Assembly: GCA_028293645.1 (NCBI GenBank)
Contig: JAQGOK010000099.1
Span: 1 to 42,531 of the forward strand
Reading direction: 5' to 3'
DNA: 42,531 nucleotides
From: Chthoniobacter sp.
GTDB taxonomy: Bacteria > Verrucomicrobiota > Verrucomicrobiia > Chthoniobacterales > Chthoniobacteraceae
The translations under genes were made by a program, and so were the position numbers. The notes under the pieces were generated by a model. That model did not search any database, had not been told where the DNA came from, and saw only the letters and a program-made list of their open reading frames with translations. Positions 33,809 to 41,096 of the stretch are shown one piece after another. The number at the start of each line of letters is the position of its first letter. Within the stretch, counting starts at the first letter, position 1.

Positions 33809-35242
33809 TTAGTGAGTTCCAGGCGCGGGGTAATTCTTCGACTCGTCGTCCAGCACGAGCACCCAATCGAGCAATTCGCCGCGATCGGGCGGAAAGAACT
33901 CCCGGTCGGCAGTGTTTGGGAAGCGGCCGATTTCCTTCGCCTCCGCTGTGCGCGGATTGAACCACCAGGCTTTCACGACCGGTCCCGTGATGGCGGCCAT
34001 GCGCACTTTGAACGCGCGCCCGATCGGCGCATAAACCATCGCGTAGCTGCCCGTCGTATCCCGCGTCGCCACAAACTGCCGCGTGCCCGCTCCCGGCACG
34101 GCGGTCTTTACCTCGGCATCGATGATGATCGAATCGTCCGGCACGCGTGTGAGGATCGGCCGCGACTCGATCAACCAGCGCCCGATCTGCATCTGCGCTG
34201 CGCCAGGGTCGTCCATCGCTCCATGCCAGGGCAGCAAAGGATTGTTGACTGGCTTGCCTTTGCCGGGCGCGAACATCTGCCAGACCGAGTGATGCCCGTA
34301 GGTGTGCCCACACGCGCCGGTGAAAAGATTCCAGTATAAGGGGCGACGCACATCCGCGGCGATCGAGTGCCCGAATTCCTTGGCTTTGAACGAAACCGGA
34401 TGGCCTTCGTAGATCGGCTCGCCGTCGATCACCGGCTTCACCGGCGTACGATCGTAATCGACGCGGGTCTTGTCGTAGCGGCCGGTGAATTCCGCCGCGT
34501 GACCGTTCTGGCGCATGTTGAAGTCGAGCCACTCCTCGCCGTGAAACGGTTCCGCGGAGCCGTTGCCGCCCGTCGGGTGGAAGGTGATCAAGTGCGCGCC
34601 GCCGTCGCCTTTGCGCAAACCACGAGCCATCGCGCGGATGATCTCGCGATGCGCATCCGTCTCGACTGGACGATCGCCGCCGACGATCCAGATCAACGGC
34701 GCGTCTTTGTAACGCGCTCCGAGCCAGGCGCCATAAGCCTCCGCATTGGCCGTCGTGAAGATCTCCGGTCCGGCGCCCCACTTCTTGTTCCACTTGTCGC
34801 CCCAGGTCGGGAGGAACCCGGCCACCATTCCGCGCTTTGCGATGCCCGCGACGATTGCATCCACGTGATCCCAGTAGTCGTTCGCCGGGCCGTCCTTTAC
34901 GTCTGGCCTGGTCGGATCGTTCTCGATCAGCGGCCGGTGACCGTACGGGTTCGGCTCCGTCAAACCATCGAGTTCGGCGAGCGCGACCGTCTGGATGACG
35001 GTGAACCCTTTCGCCGCACGATCATCGAGATAGCGATCCGCTTCCTCGCGGTTCAGCCGGTGAAACAGCTCCCACGCCGTGTCGCCGAGGTAGAAGAAAG
35101 GCGCGCCATCCGCATGCACGAGGAAGCGGCGATTTTCAGAAAGCTTCAGCTGCCCATGCTTTTGCCAGTCCGAGTCAGCGGCGCGCAAAAGCGGGGTGAG
35201 GCTGCACGCCACAACGCAGAGGAGGAGTCGGAGGGAAACCAT
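33809..35242 (-). CDS. Glycoside hydrolase family 140-like protein (DUF4038), secreted
   Basis: A 477-residue protein with a signal peptide ([20 protein letters not shown]). The TIM-barrel part (about 30-370) matches DUF4038/GH140: H43[14 protein letters not shown] near the N-terminus, [14 protein letters not shown]190 and V-I-D-G-E275-P-I-Y-E-G-H-P; D190 and E275 are candidate catalytic acids. A C-terminal beta domain (about 385-470) with A-W-W-F-N-P-R is the usual collagen-binding-like partner. Characterised GH140 enzymes are apiosidases acting on the pectin rhamnogalacturonan II, so a role in plant polysaccharide breakdown is inferred. Confidence 0.87.
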   Translation of the reverse strand: MVSLRLLLCVVACSLTPLLRAADSDWQKHGQLKLSENRRFLVHADGAPFFYLGDTAWELFHRLNREEADRYLDDRAAKGFTVIQTVALAELDGLTEPNPYGHRPLIENDPTRPDVKDGPANDYWDHVDAIVAGIAKRGMVAGFLPTWGDKWNKKWGAGPEIFTTANAEAYGAWLGARYKDAPLIWIVGGDRPVETDAHREIIRAMARGLRKGDGGAHLITFHPTGGNGSAEPFHGEEWLDFNMRQNGHAAEFTGRYDKTRVDYDRTPVKPVIDGEPIYEGHPVSFKAKEFGHSIAADVRRPLYWNLFTGACGHTYGHHSVWQMFAPGKGKPVNNPLLPWHGAMDDPGAAQMQIGRWLIESRPILTRVPDDSIIIDAEVKTAVPGAGTRQFVATRDTTGSYAMVYAPIGRAFKVRMAAITGPVVKAWWFNPRTAEAKEIGRFPNTADREFFPPDRGELLDWVLVLDDESKNYPAPGTH

Positions 35243-35280
35243 ACGACTGCCCTAGCCGATCACCCGCAGGAGGTGAAGCG

Positions 35281-36339
35281 CTACTGACGGTCCGCGCGCG
35301 CCGCTTCGGGAAAAGCCGTCGGCGCGTGCAGGTCACGCAACCGCGCTTGCACACGCCGGGCGATCTCCGCTTCTTCACGCAAACGCTGGGTGATCTCGTC
35401 CAGCGAAGGGCGGTTGGAGTTCGCCGGCAGCGCGCTCGGGCCGACGATCGTGTCGATCTCGTCCGCCGTGGTTTGCAGCGTTTCAAAGGCCGCGTCCACT
35501 TGCGCCAGGATCGCCGCGCGATCCGCGGGCTCGCCGATGCGCTCCTTCGCCGCGAGTGCGGTGAGTTGATCGCGCACGCCGAAGCAGAGCGCATCGAGGA
35601 GTTGCTCGATCTGGATCTTCTGCGCCGTCACGGCCCCGCCATCGTGCATGCGCTGCTCGATCTGGCGCTTCATGAGGGAACACTGTTCGAGCTTGTCGGC
35701 GTAAGCCACGGCCCCCCAGCGGCGCAGTTCATGGACGGCGGCTCGGAGCGTCTCATCCTGAACCCGATTGTGTTCATCAATGAGCTCCCGGCGCAGAGGC
35801 CCGGTGAGGCCCTCCCATTGCTGCCGCCAATAAATGGAGGCGCCGCCGAGCACCATCGCGAGGAAGACAAACGTGACCAAAGCAGGAAGGCCCAAAAGCA
35901 CGCAGGTGACGAGCATCAGCGCGAGCGGCCCCCAGGTGATCGGGTGCATCACGGCCGTGCGCAACGCCTGCCGCCGGATCGCGCTTTCATCCAGGGGAAA
36001 CGTTGAGCGGAGATCCATTCCCGGTCCGAAGGCCAGCCGTCTGACCGGGATTGGCGCGGATGGATGCGCCAACTGATTTGCCCGATACACCTGCCACGGG
36101 ATCGTGAAGAGATCGATCAACCAGCCGATCAAGAAAAAGCCGCAGGTGAAGAAGTAGAGAATGCCCCACGCGATCTGGCCAAGGTAGAACTTATGAGCGC
36201 CCAACCAGCCGGCGAAGAACCAGAGAAGGTAAGCGATCGGCACCTGCTTCTTCAGAGCCATTAAGTCGCTGAGCGAGCGAAGTGGCAGCGCGGGGGGCTG
36301 CTGTTTGACTTTCCATTCCGTGGGCGGGGGCGTGTTCAT
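35281..36339 (-). CDS. TM2-domain membrane protein with helical C-terminal region
   Basis: A 352-residue protein starting at ATG 36339. An N-terminal TM2 domain (about 28-85) shows the typical F-A-G-W-L-G-A-H-K-F-Y-L-G and the second segment F-F-L-I-G-W-L-I-D-L-F. A second hydrophobic pair lies at about 131-165. The remainder (about 175-350) is charged and helical, with several heptad stretches. TM2 proteins have no agreed function in bacteria. It ends 38 bases before the glycosidase gene start, same strand, so both may be cotranscribed. Confidence 0.8.
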   Translation of the reverse strand: MNTPPPTEWKVKQQPPALPLRSLSDLMALKKQVPIAYLLWFFAGWLGAHKFYLGQIAWGILYFFTCGFFLIGWLIDLFTIPWQVYRANQLAHPSAPIPVRRLAFGPGMDLRSTFPLDESAIRRQALRTAVMHPITWGPLALMLVTCVLLGLPALVTFVFLAMVLGGASIYWRQQWEGLTGPLRRELIDEHNRVQDETLRAAVHELRRWGAVAYADKLEQCSLMKRQIEQRMHDGGAVTAQKIQIEQLLDALCFGVRDQLTALAAKERIGEPADRAAILAQVDAAFETLQTTADEIDTIVGPSALPANSNRPSLDEITQRLREEAEIARRVQARLRDLHAPTAFPEAARADRQ

Positions 36340-36715
36340 CGCGTGTCCTTTTGCGACGCGAATCCTCAGCGAACGGAGACATGTTTCCAAGCGGCATCGT
36401 GAGCTGCTGATTGATTGTGCGGAGTCTCGGCAGGATTACATTTTACCAGATCGACACAGCCTTCGCGGGAGCTCGCGCGGTAACTCCTCGTCATTGAAGG
36501 AGGTAATCACCGCTTTGATGCAGCTCGCGAATTTTCCGAGGTCGTCCGCTTCCCGGGCGGCACTCCGCTCGACAGCATCAGGAGCGGGGATCGCCCTTCC
36601 CAAACGTCCCCCGCATCCTGCCTGCCTCGCATCCTTCCCATCGATGGCCGCATGGAGAAAGCAGTGCGACCAATCTCAGCAAACCGCCGCCCGTAAGGCT
36701 TGGAGACGCTGTCGC
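36340..36715. other. Non-coding stretch, 376 bases
   Basis: No convincing gene is seen here; open frames crossing it have no family-like sequence. It holds the upstream region of the TM2 gene (minus strand) and the downstream region of the Arg/Asp/Tyr-repeat gene. No strong hairpin with a T-run was found. Confidence 0.5.
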
Positions 36716-37165
36716 TTAGAACGGAAGCGTGATGTTAATCCGACGCTTACCCGACGACGTGTAATAACGCGAAGGGTAGCTGTCGAAGTAGCGCTGGCGC
36801 ACGTACACGCGGCGTCCGCTTACTCGCTGGAAGTAGCGGCCGTCAGAGTCGACATAGACAACGCGCTGCACGGGGCGATCGCGCTCGATGACGTAAATGG
36901 TGCGGCTCCGCTCGCGGCTGCTTTCCCGATAACGGGTATAATCCCGATCTCCGTAGCTACGGCGGTCGCGGTCGCTGTAGTCGCGGCGATCGCGGTCGCT
37001 GTGATAATCGCGGCGGTCGCGGTCGCCGTAATCGCGGCGATGCCGTTCGCTGTAGTCGCGACGATCCCCGTCGTAATCCTTGCGTTTATATTTCTCCTTC
37101 GCTTCGGCGCTGCCTGCGGCGACGGAGAAAAGGACGATTGCGGTGGCAATGCTGAGTTTATTCAT
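36716..37165 (-). CDS. Secreted Arg/Asp/Tyr-repeat protein
   Basis: A 149-residue protein starting at ATG 37165 with a signal peptide (LSIATAIVLFSVAAGSAEA). Residues about 27-80 are a low-complexity repeat of the type D-R-D-R-R-D-Y, about eight times in variants (RRDYSER, RRDYGDR, RRDYHSDR, RRDYSDR). The C-terminal part (about 88-149) is not repetitive: I-Y-V-I-E-R-D-R-P-V-Q-R-V-V-Y-V-D-S-D-G and R-V-Y-V-R-Q-R-Y-F-D-S-Y-P. Repeats this rich in Arg and Asp with Tyr suggest disorder, or self-association or binding to polyanions. Divergent from the kinase gene by 64 bases. Function unknown. Confidence 0.7.
   Translation of the reverse strand: MNKLSIATAIVLFSVAAGSAEAKEKYKRKDYDGDRRDYSERHRRDYGDRDRRDYHSDRDRRDYSDRDRRSYGDRDYTRYRESSRERSRTIYVIERDRPVQRVVYVDSDGRYFQRVSGRRVYVRQRYFDSYPSRYYTSSGKRRINITLPF
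36944..37082. repeat. Degenerate tandem repeat inside the Arg/Asp/Tyr-repeat gene
   Basis: Units of about 15 to 33 bases built on CGGCGATCGCGGTCGCTGTA-like cores repeat across the stretch. They encode the R-D-R-R-D-Y repeats on the minus strand and keep the reading frame throughout. Slippage here may change the repeat number between strains. Confidence 0.7.
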
Positions 37166-37229
37166 TTTTGGAAAAAAGCAGCCGTGATGCCGACGCTCTT
37201 GGGCGGATGAATCGCCGGGAACGGCGAAT

Positions 37230-39020
37230 ATGGCCCCATCGATTCCGGTTCGGGCAGCTTCGGCGTCGGACCCGAACCAGGGTGCAAGCGGGGAGGTCCC
37301 GCAGGTCCAAAAAGCAGCAGGCTCACGATTCGACGAAGTGACCGAACAACTCCCGGCCCACGGCACCTATGCAGCTGACGATACGCCGACGATCGCCCGC
37401 TCCGCGGTGAACGTGTTCAAACCGTCCGTGGAGGTTGGGCAGTTTGACCATTACACCGTGGAGCGTCGCGCCGATGGAACTCCTTGGGAACTCGGTCGCG
37501 GAGGAATGGGGGTCACTTACAAAGCGATCGATACCAATCTGGAGTGTCCGGTCGCGCTCAAGGTCATCAATCCCGAATGTCTTGGCGCGGAGCAAAACCG
37601 CGAGCGGTTCATCCGCGAAGCACGCAGCGCGGCGCAAATCCGGCACCCGAATGTAGCTTCGGTTTACCACCTCGGGCGAACCGAGGATCAGTATTTCTAC
37701 GCGATGGAGTACATCGATGGACTGACCGCCCATGATTGGGTGGAGCGACGCGGTCCAATGTCGCCGGCCGTTGCCCTCAATGTGGTGGCGCAGGTGGCGA
37801 GCGCGTTGGCGGCGGCGGATCGGCAGCACATCGTGCATCGCGATATCAAGCCGTCGAATCTGATGATCCTCGAAGATCCAGACCACGAAGATCGTTTCCT
37901 CGTGAAGCTCATCGATTTCGGCTTGGTGCGATCGGCGATCATGGGCGCGCATCAAACGCTCGCGACCTGCGGGTTCATCGGCACTCCGCAGTTTGCCAGC
38001 CCGGAACAGGCCGAGGAGTGCGAGCTGGATATCCGTTCGGACATCTATTCTTTGGGATGCACGCTCTGGTTTCTGCTCACCGGCAGACCACCGTTTTCCG
38101 GCTCGGTCGCCAGCATCTTTGCGCAGCATTTGCACGATCCGCCGAAATGGGAACGGGTCGAGCAATTCCCTGCACCAGTCCGTCGCTTGCTGGCTCAGAT
38201 GCTCTGCAAGGATCCCGCTGGACGACCGCAAAACGCAAATGAGCTCCGCACGGAAATCGAGACATGCCTCGCTGCAATCAAAAGGCCTCCACTTGTCGCA
38301 CCCAGGCTGACCAGCCGGTGGCGGCTATTTGTCGGCGCGTCGGCTGCCTCACGGCGCACCCGCGGACTACAAATGGCGGGCTTCGTCGCCTGCATCGCGC
38401 TCTGCGTTGCGGCCGCCGTGCTGGTGCGCCCGGACGCTCGGCAATCCACCGCCTCCTCGCCGGTAGCCGCATCTCCAATGAGCGCGTCTGCAACGGCCGG
38501 TTATCCGGACAGCGAACCGCTTGATGCATTCAAACAGGAGTCGGACCCGGGGACTGAAGCGATCCCGCAGAATCTCGAGCGACAAGAGGACGAAGCCGCC
38601 GCTTCTCCACCGCCAGCCACCGTCGCTCCGGAGCCACAAGTGAGCGAGGTAACCGCCATCCCAAGCCCGGACGGCCCGTCTGTGGCCGCATTGGATGAGG
38701 CTCCTCCGCCGACCGAACTCCCGCCGTCCACTCATGAGGAACTCTCGAAGCTGGAGACAACGTTGGCGCCAAGCGAGGACGCGATCCCGTTGGCCCCGCC
38801 AGATTCCACCGGTCCCGTTGTTGTGCCTCCGTGGAACTCTTCTCCCGAGGATGAACCCGCGTTGAATCAGCGCCCCAGCTCCAAGCCCAAACAGACTGCG
38901 CGGCGAAGTTCTTCGTCGCGCGAGCAGCCTTCATCCCGACAAAGATCGACGCGTCGCTCGGTCAATCCGGTCGATCGCGTGCATCGCAGCGTGCGGAAGT
39001 TCCTGTATCGTCACTTCTAA
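37230..39020 (+). CDS. Membrane-anchored Ser/Thr protein kinase (Hanks type)
   Basis: A 596-residue protein. The kinase domain spans about 76-350 with all key residues: glycine loop G-R-G-G-M-G-V (89-95), K111 (VALKVI), E130, catalytic H203-R-D205-I-K-P-S-N, metal-binding D229-F-G, and the activation segment up to G-T-P-Q-F-A-S-P-E (251-259). It should be active. A single membrane segment (about 382-399) follows. The C-terminal 195 residues outside the membrane are Pro/Ser/Ala-rich with no recognised sensor domain, ending in a Ser/Arg-rich stretch. This layout matches PknB-type kinases that sense envelope signals. Substrates are unknown. It diverges from the secreted repeat protein gene by 64 bases. 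Confidence 0.9.
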   Translation: MAPSIPVRAASASDPNQGASGEVPQVQKAAGSRFDEVTEQLPAHGTYAADDTPTIARSAVNVFKPSVEVGQFDHYTVERRADGTPWELGRGGMGVTYKAIDTNLECPVALKVINPECLGAEQNRERFIREARSAAQIRHPNVASVYHLGRTEDQYFYAMEYIDGLTAHDWVERRGPMSPAVALNVVAQVASALAAADRQHIVHRDIKPSNLMILEDPDHEDRFLVKLIDFGLVRSAIMGAHQTLATCGFIGTPQFASPEQAEECELDIRSDIYSLGCTLWFLLTGRPPFSGSVASIFAQHLHDPPKWERVEQFPAPVRRLLAQMLCKDPAGRPQNANELRTEIETCLAAIKRPPLVAPRLTSRWRLFVGASAASRRTRGLQMAGFVACIALCVAAAVLVRPDARQSTASSPVAASPMSASATAGYPDSEPLDAFKQESDPGTEAIPQNLERQEDEAAASPPPATVAPEPQVSEVTAIPSPDGPSVAALDEAPPPTELPPSTHEELSKLETTLAPSEDAIPLAPPDSTGPVVVPPWNSSPEDEPALNQRPSSKPKQTARRSSSSREQPSSRQRSTRRSVNPVDRVHRSVRKFLYRHF

Positions 39021-39534
39021 GGCTGCGCTGAAGCGGCTTGTTGGGCTGGATCGAAGCGAGACTGCGCCTCGGCGAGTTTGATGGGCAGTGTTCCTTCTAT
39101 CTGAAGGTGGGAAGTCTCTCCGGGGGGAGTCTCGCACCTTCACGAAACAAAAGTCAGATGGTTGCATCCACGTGGATCCGCTGCTCGGATCGGGCGAACG
39201 GCCCGAAGTGGTTTCCTTTCGAATGGGAAATCCTTGATCGATAACAACAACGGCGCCCTTGTTGCGGCGAAGGTTCCCGACGTGGAGGGGCGAAGCGGCA
39301 CCTCCAGGCGTCGCTGACGCGCCTCACTCGGAGTTTCCCCCTCTGGCGAGTCAAACGCTGGCAGGATCCCAAGGATCAGTACATCCCAACTTCCCCAAAG
39401 AGAGTTTGAGTGGTGGTGGCGAGGATCCGAGGTATCTCCGGCGCTTGCTGCGCCGCCGCCGTCTGCTTTGCCTCCTCGCATGAGGATGAGATTGCCGCTC
39501 GCCGTCGGATAGCCTAGCTTCGCGCCGTTCCGCA
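39021..39534. other. Gene-poor stretch between the kinase gene and tRNA-Ser
   Basis: Open frames exist, but none has a protein-like composition or family resemblance. A minus-strand frame crossing it and the tRNA gives a well-known artefact sequence. The stretch near 39240-39340 has several short inverted repeats (for example GGCGTCGCTGACGCGCC at about 39307-39323), possibly part of an intergenic dispersed repeat. Confidence 0.5.
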
Positions 39535-39619
39535 GGAGGGGTGGCAGAGTGGTCGATCGCGCCGGTCTTGAAAACCGGAGAGCCGCAAGGCTCCGTGGGT
39601 TCGAATCCCACCCCCTCCG
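39535..39619 (+). tRNA. serT: tRNA-Ser (anticodon UGA)
   Basis: An 85-base cloverleaf. The acceptor stem pairs GGAGGGG (39535-39541) with CCCCTCC (39612-39618), with discriminator G at 39619. The anticodon stem CCGGT/ACCGG has loop CTTGAAA, giving anticodon TGA that reads UCA. A long variable arm (GAGAGCCGCAAGGCTCC region) marks a class II tRNA, as expected for serine. The T arm GTGGG-TTCGAAT-CCCAC is perfect. The 3' CCA is not encoded. The gene symbol follows the anticodon. Confidence 0.95.
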
Positions 39620-40093
39620 CTGGATTCGCAACGTCCTTGTGGTCAATAAATTACAGGACTTCTCCGAATTGGAGTGCGTCACAGTGACAGCGATTTTTCT
39701 GAGGCTTTTGCTCTCCACGGGCGGCACGTGATGGTTGCGCTCGGTCGGCAGGATCAATTCGTTGCGAGCTGAACGGGGCATGCCCGGTGCGGGGACAGAG
39801 TTGACCAGGTTTGGGCAGGCGGATGGAAGGGCGTTCGTCCTCCCCAGCATGGCCGGTTGTGCAGCCGGCGCGCCACTCACCCGTCGCTCACCTCGGGACG
39901 TCAGGGGTCGCTCGCGTCATCATGCAAGGAGGCTTCAACTTCAGCATCCTTTCGAGGTGAAACGAATCGTTGCCGACCAGAGCCAAAATGTGGTGAGTGC
40001 AATTCCGACGAACAGGCGAAGTCCGAGCAGGTCACCTCGCCTGCTGGCTATGAAGGCATACGGCGCGGCAGCGCTCGCCGCGAGGCGGATAGG
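39620..40093. other. Non-coding stretch after tRNA-Ser, 474 bases
   Basis: No gene is supported. No integrase, att-like repeat of the tRNA 3' end or phage gene is seen. Small frames on both strands lack family-like sequence. The tRNA is a common insertion point for mobile elements, but nothing in the sequence shows one here. Confidence 0.5.
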
Positions 40094-40306
40094 TTAAAGC
40101 AGAGCGCTGTCGTCGCGTTTTTCCAAACGCATCACCTGCTTCTTTACGGTCTCGATCTGCTTCGTCAGCTCAAACAGTGCTTTGATGATCTCGGTTTGGG
40201 TGGGCTGATCATCGAGGCCCGGCAGGAGCGGATGAAGGCGCGTCACACCGGCGGAAAGCGTATTGCAGACTTCGCGGATTTCGCGGATGGCGTCGGGTCG
40301 GTTCAT
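40094..40306 (-). CDS. Small coiled-coil protein, unknown function
   Basis: A 70-residue protein starting at ATG 40306, MNRPDAIREIREVCNTLSAG. The C-terminal half is a likely coiled coil: I-I-K-A-L-F-E-L-T-K-Q-I-E-T-V-K-K-Q-V-M-R-L-E-K-R. The middle is Pro/Asp-rich (L-H-P-L-L-P-G-L-D-D). Codon composition looks protein-like, unlike the neighbouring non-coding stretch. An in-frame start at 40378 would add 24 residues. It is divergent from the CoaB-like gene by 100 bases. Not recognised. Confidence 0.6.
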   Translation of the reverse strand: MNRPDAIREIREVCNTLSAGVTRLHPLLPGLDDQPTQTEIIKALFELTKQIETVKKQVMRLEKRDDSALL

Positions 40307-40406
40307 GAGGTGAACAGCATGGTAATCAGGTCTGAAGCAGGCGGCCAGCGTCGGCGCGCGAGGCGATTTGTTTCCCAAAGCTGAAGCATCCCTTCATCTT
40401 TCCCCC

Positions 40407-41081
40407 ATGCGAATCGTGGTTACCTGCGGGCCGAGTTATGAGCCGATCGACGAAGTGCGGCGGTTGACAAATTTCTCCACGGGGGAGCTGGGCACGCGAC
40501 TGGCCGGGCGTCTGGCTCAATCGGGGTGCGACGTCCTTTGTTTCCGAGGCGTGGGGTCCACCTGGTCGGGGCGGCCCGACGGCGTGCGCATCGTTCCCTT
40601 TGCCACCAACGCGAACCTGCAGTCGGAACTCGAGGCGATCGATGGACGCGACAAAGTAAGCGCCGTTTTCCACACCGCGGCGCTTTGCGATTACATCGTG
40701 AAAAGCGTGCAAACGAGCGACGGCAGCGAGATCGCGGCACCGAAGATTCCGACCAGCGAAGGCGAACTCAAGGTGACGCTCGCGCCTGCACCGAAGCTGA
40801 TCGGCGAGCTGCGCCGGCTCTTTCCAACGAGCCGCATCATCGGCTGGAAATTCGAGCTGAACGGCAACCGCGCGGACGCGCTCTTCGCCGCGGAGCGGCA
40901 AATGAAGGAGAACCACACGGATGGTTGCGTCGTGAATGGCGCTGCTTACGGCGCGGGCTTCGGCTTCCATGAGCCCGGGATGCCGATCGTGCATTGCGCC
41001 GATCGCATTCAGCTATGCGAGCGACTGGACCGCTGGGTGCACAGAGCGTTTCCGGCGCAGAATTCGAATGCGCCGTTGTAG
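40407..41081 (+). CDS. coaB: Phosphopantothenate-cysteine ligase domain protein (CoaB-like, stand-alone)
   Basis: A 224-residue protein starting at ATG 40407. It matches the DNA/pantothenate-metabolism flavoprotein C-terminal (CoaB) domain: V-T-C-G-P-S-Y-E-P-I-D-E-V-R-R-L-T-N-F-S-T-G-E-L-G near the start, then F-H-T-A-A-L-C-D-Y (normally A-A-V-A-D-Y). CoaB joins 4'-phosphopantothenate and cysteine in coenzyme A synthesis, usually as the C-terminal half of CoaBC. No CoaC half is present here, so it is a separate ligase. The family lysine pair region near K-I-P-T-S-E-G-E-L-K-V-T-L is conserved in outline. It is convergent with uvrC. Confidence 0.82.
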   Translation: MRIVVTCGPSYEPIDEVRRLTNFSTGELGTRLAGRLAQSGCDVLCFRGVGSTWSGRPDGVRIVPFATNANLQSELEAIDGRDKVSAVFHTAALCDYIVKSVQTSDGSEIAAPKIPTSEGELKVTLAPAPKLIGELRRLFPTSRIIGWKFELNGNRADALFAAERQMKENHTDGCVVNGAAYGAGFGFHEPGMPIVHCADRIQLCERLDRWVHRAFPAQNSNAPL

Positions 41082-41096
41082 GGTTCGCGACGAACC

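Noticed and set aside
36944-37082. Regular repeats that might suggest a CRISPR array
   Set aside because: The units are short, degenerate, have no distinct spacers and stay in frame inside a coding gene; no cas gene is near.
36305-37210. 301-codon plus-strand frame across the gap and the repeat gene
   Set aside because: Its Val/Ala/Ile repeats are the reverse strand of the Arg/Asp/Tyr repeat; no signal or family match was seen.
39140-39880. A 246-codon minus-strand frame containing G-W-D-S-N-P-R-S-L-A-A-L-R-F-S-R
   Set aside because: This part is the reverse complement of tRNA-Ser read as protein, a familiar database artefact; the remainder is low-complexity and has no family match.
40407-41081. 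Possibility of a full CoaBC
   Set aside because: No flavodoxin-like CoaC domain precedes the ligase part; upstream sequence is intergenic.
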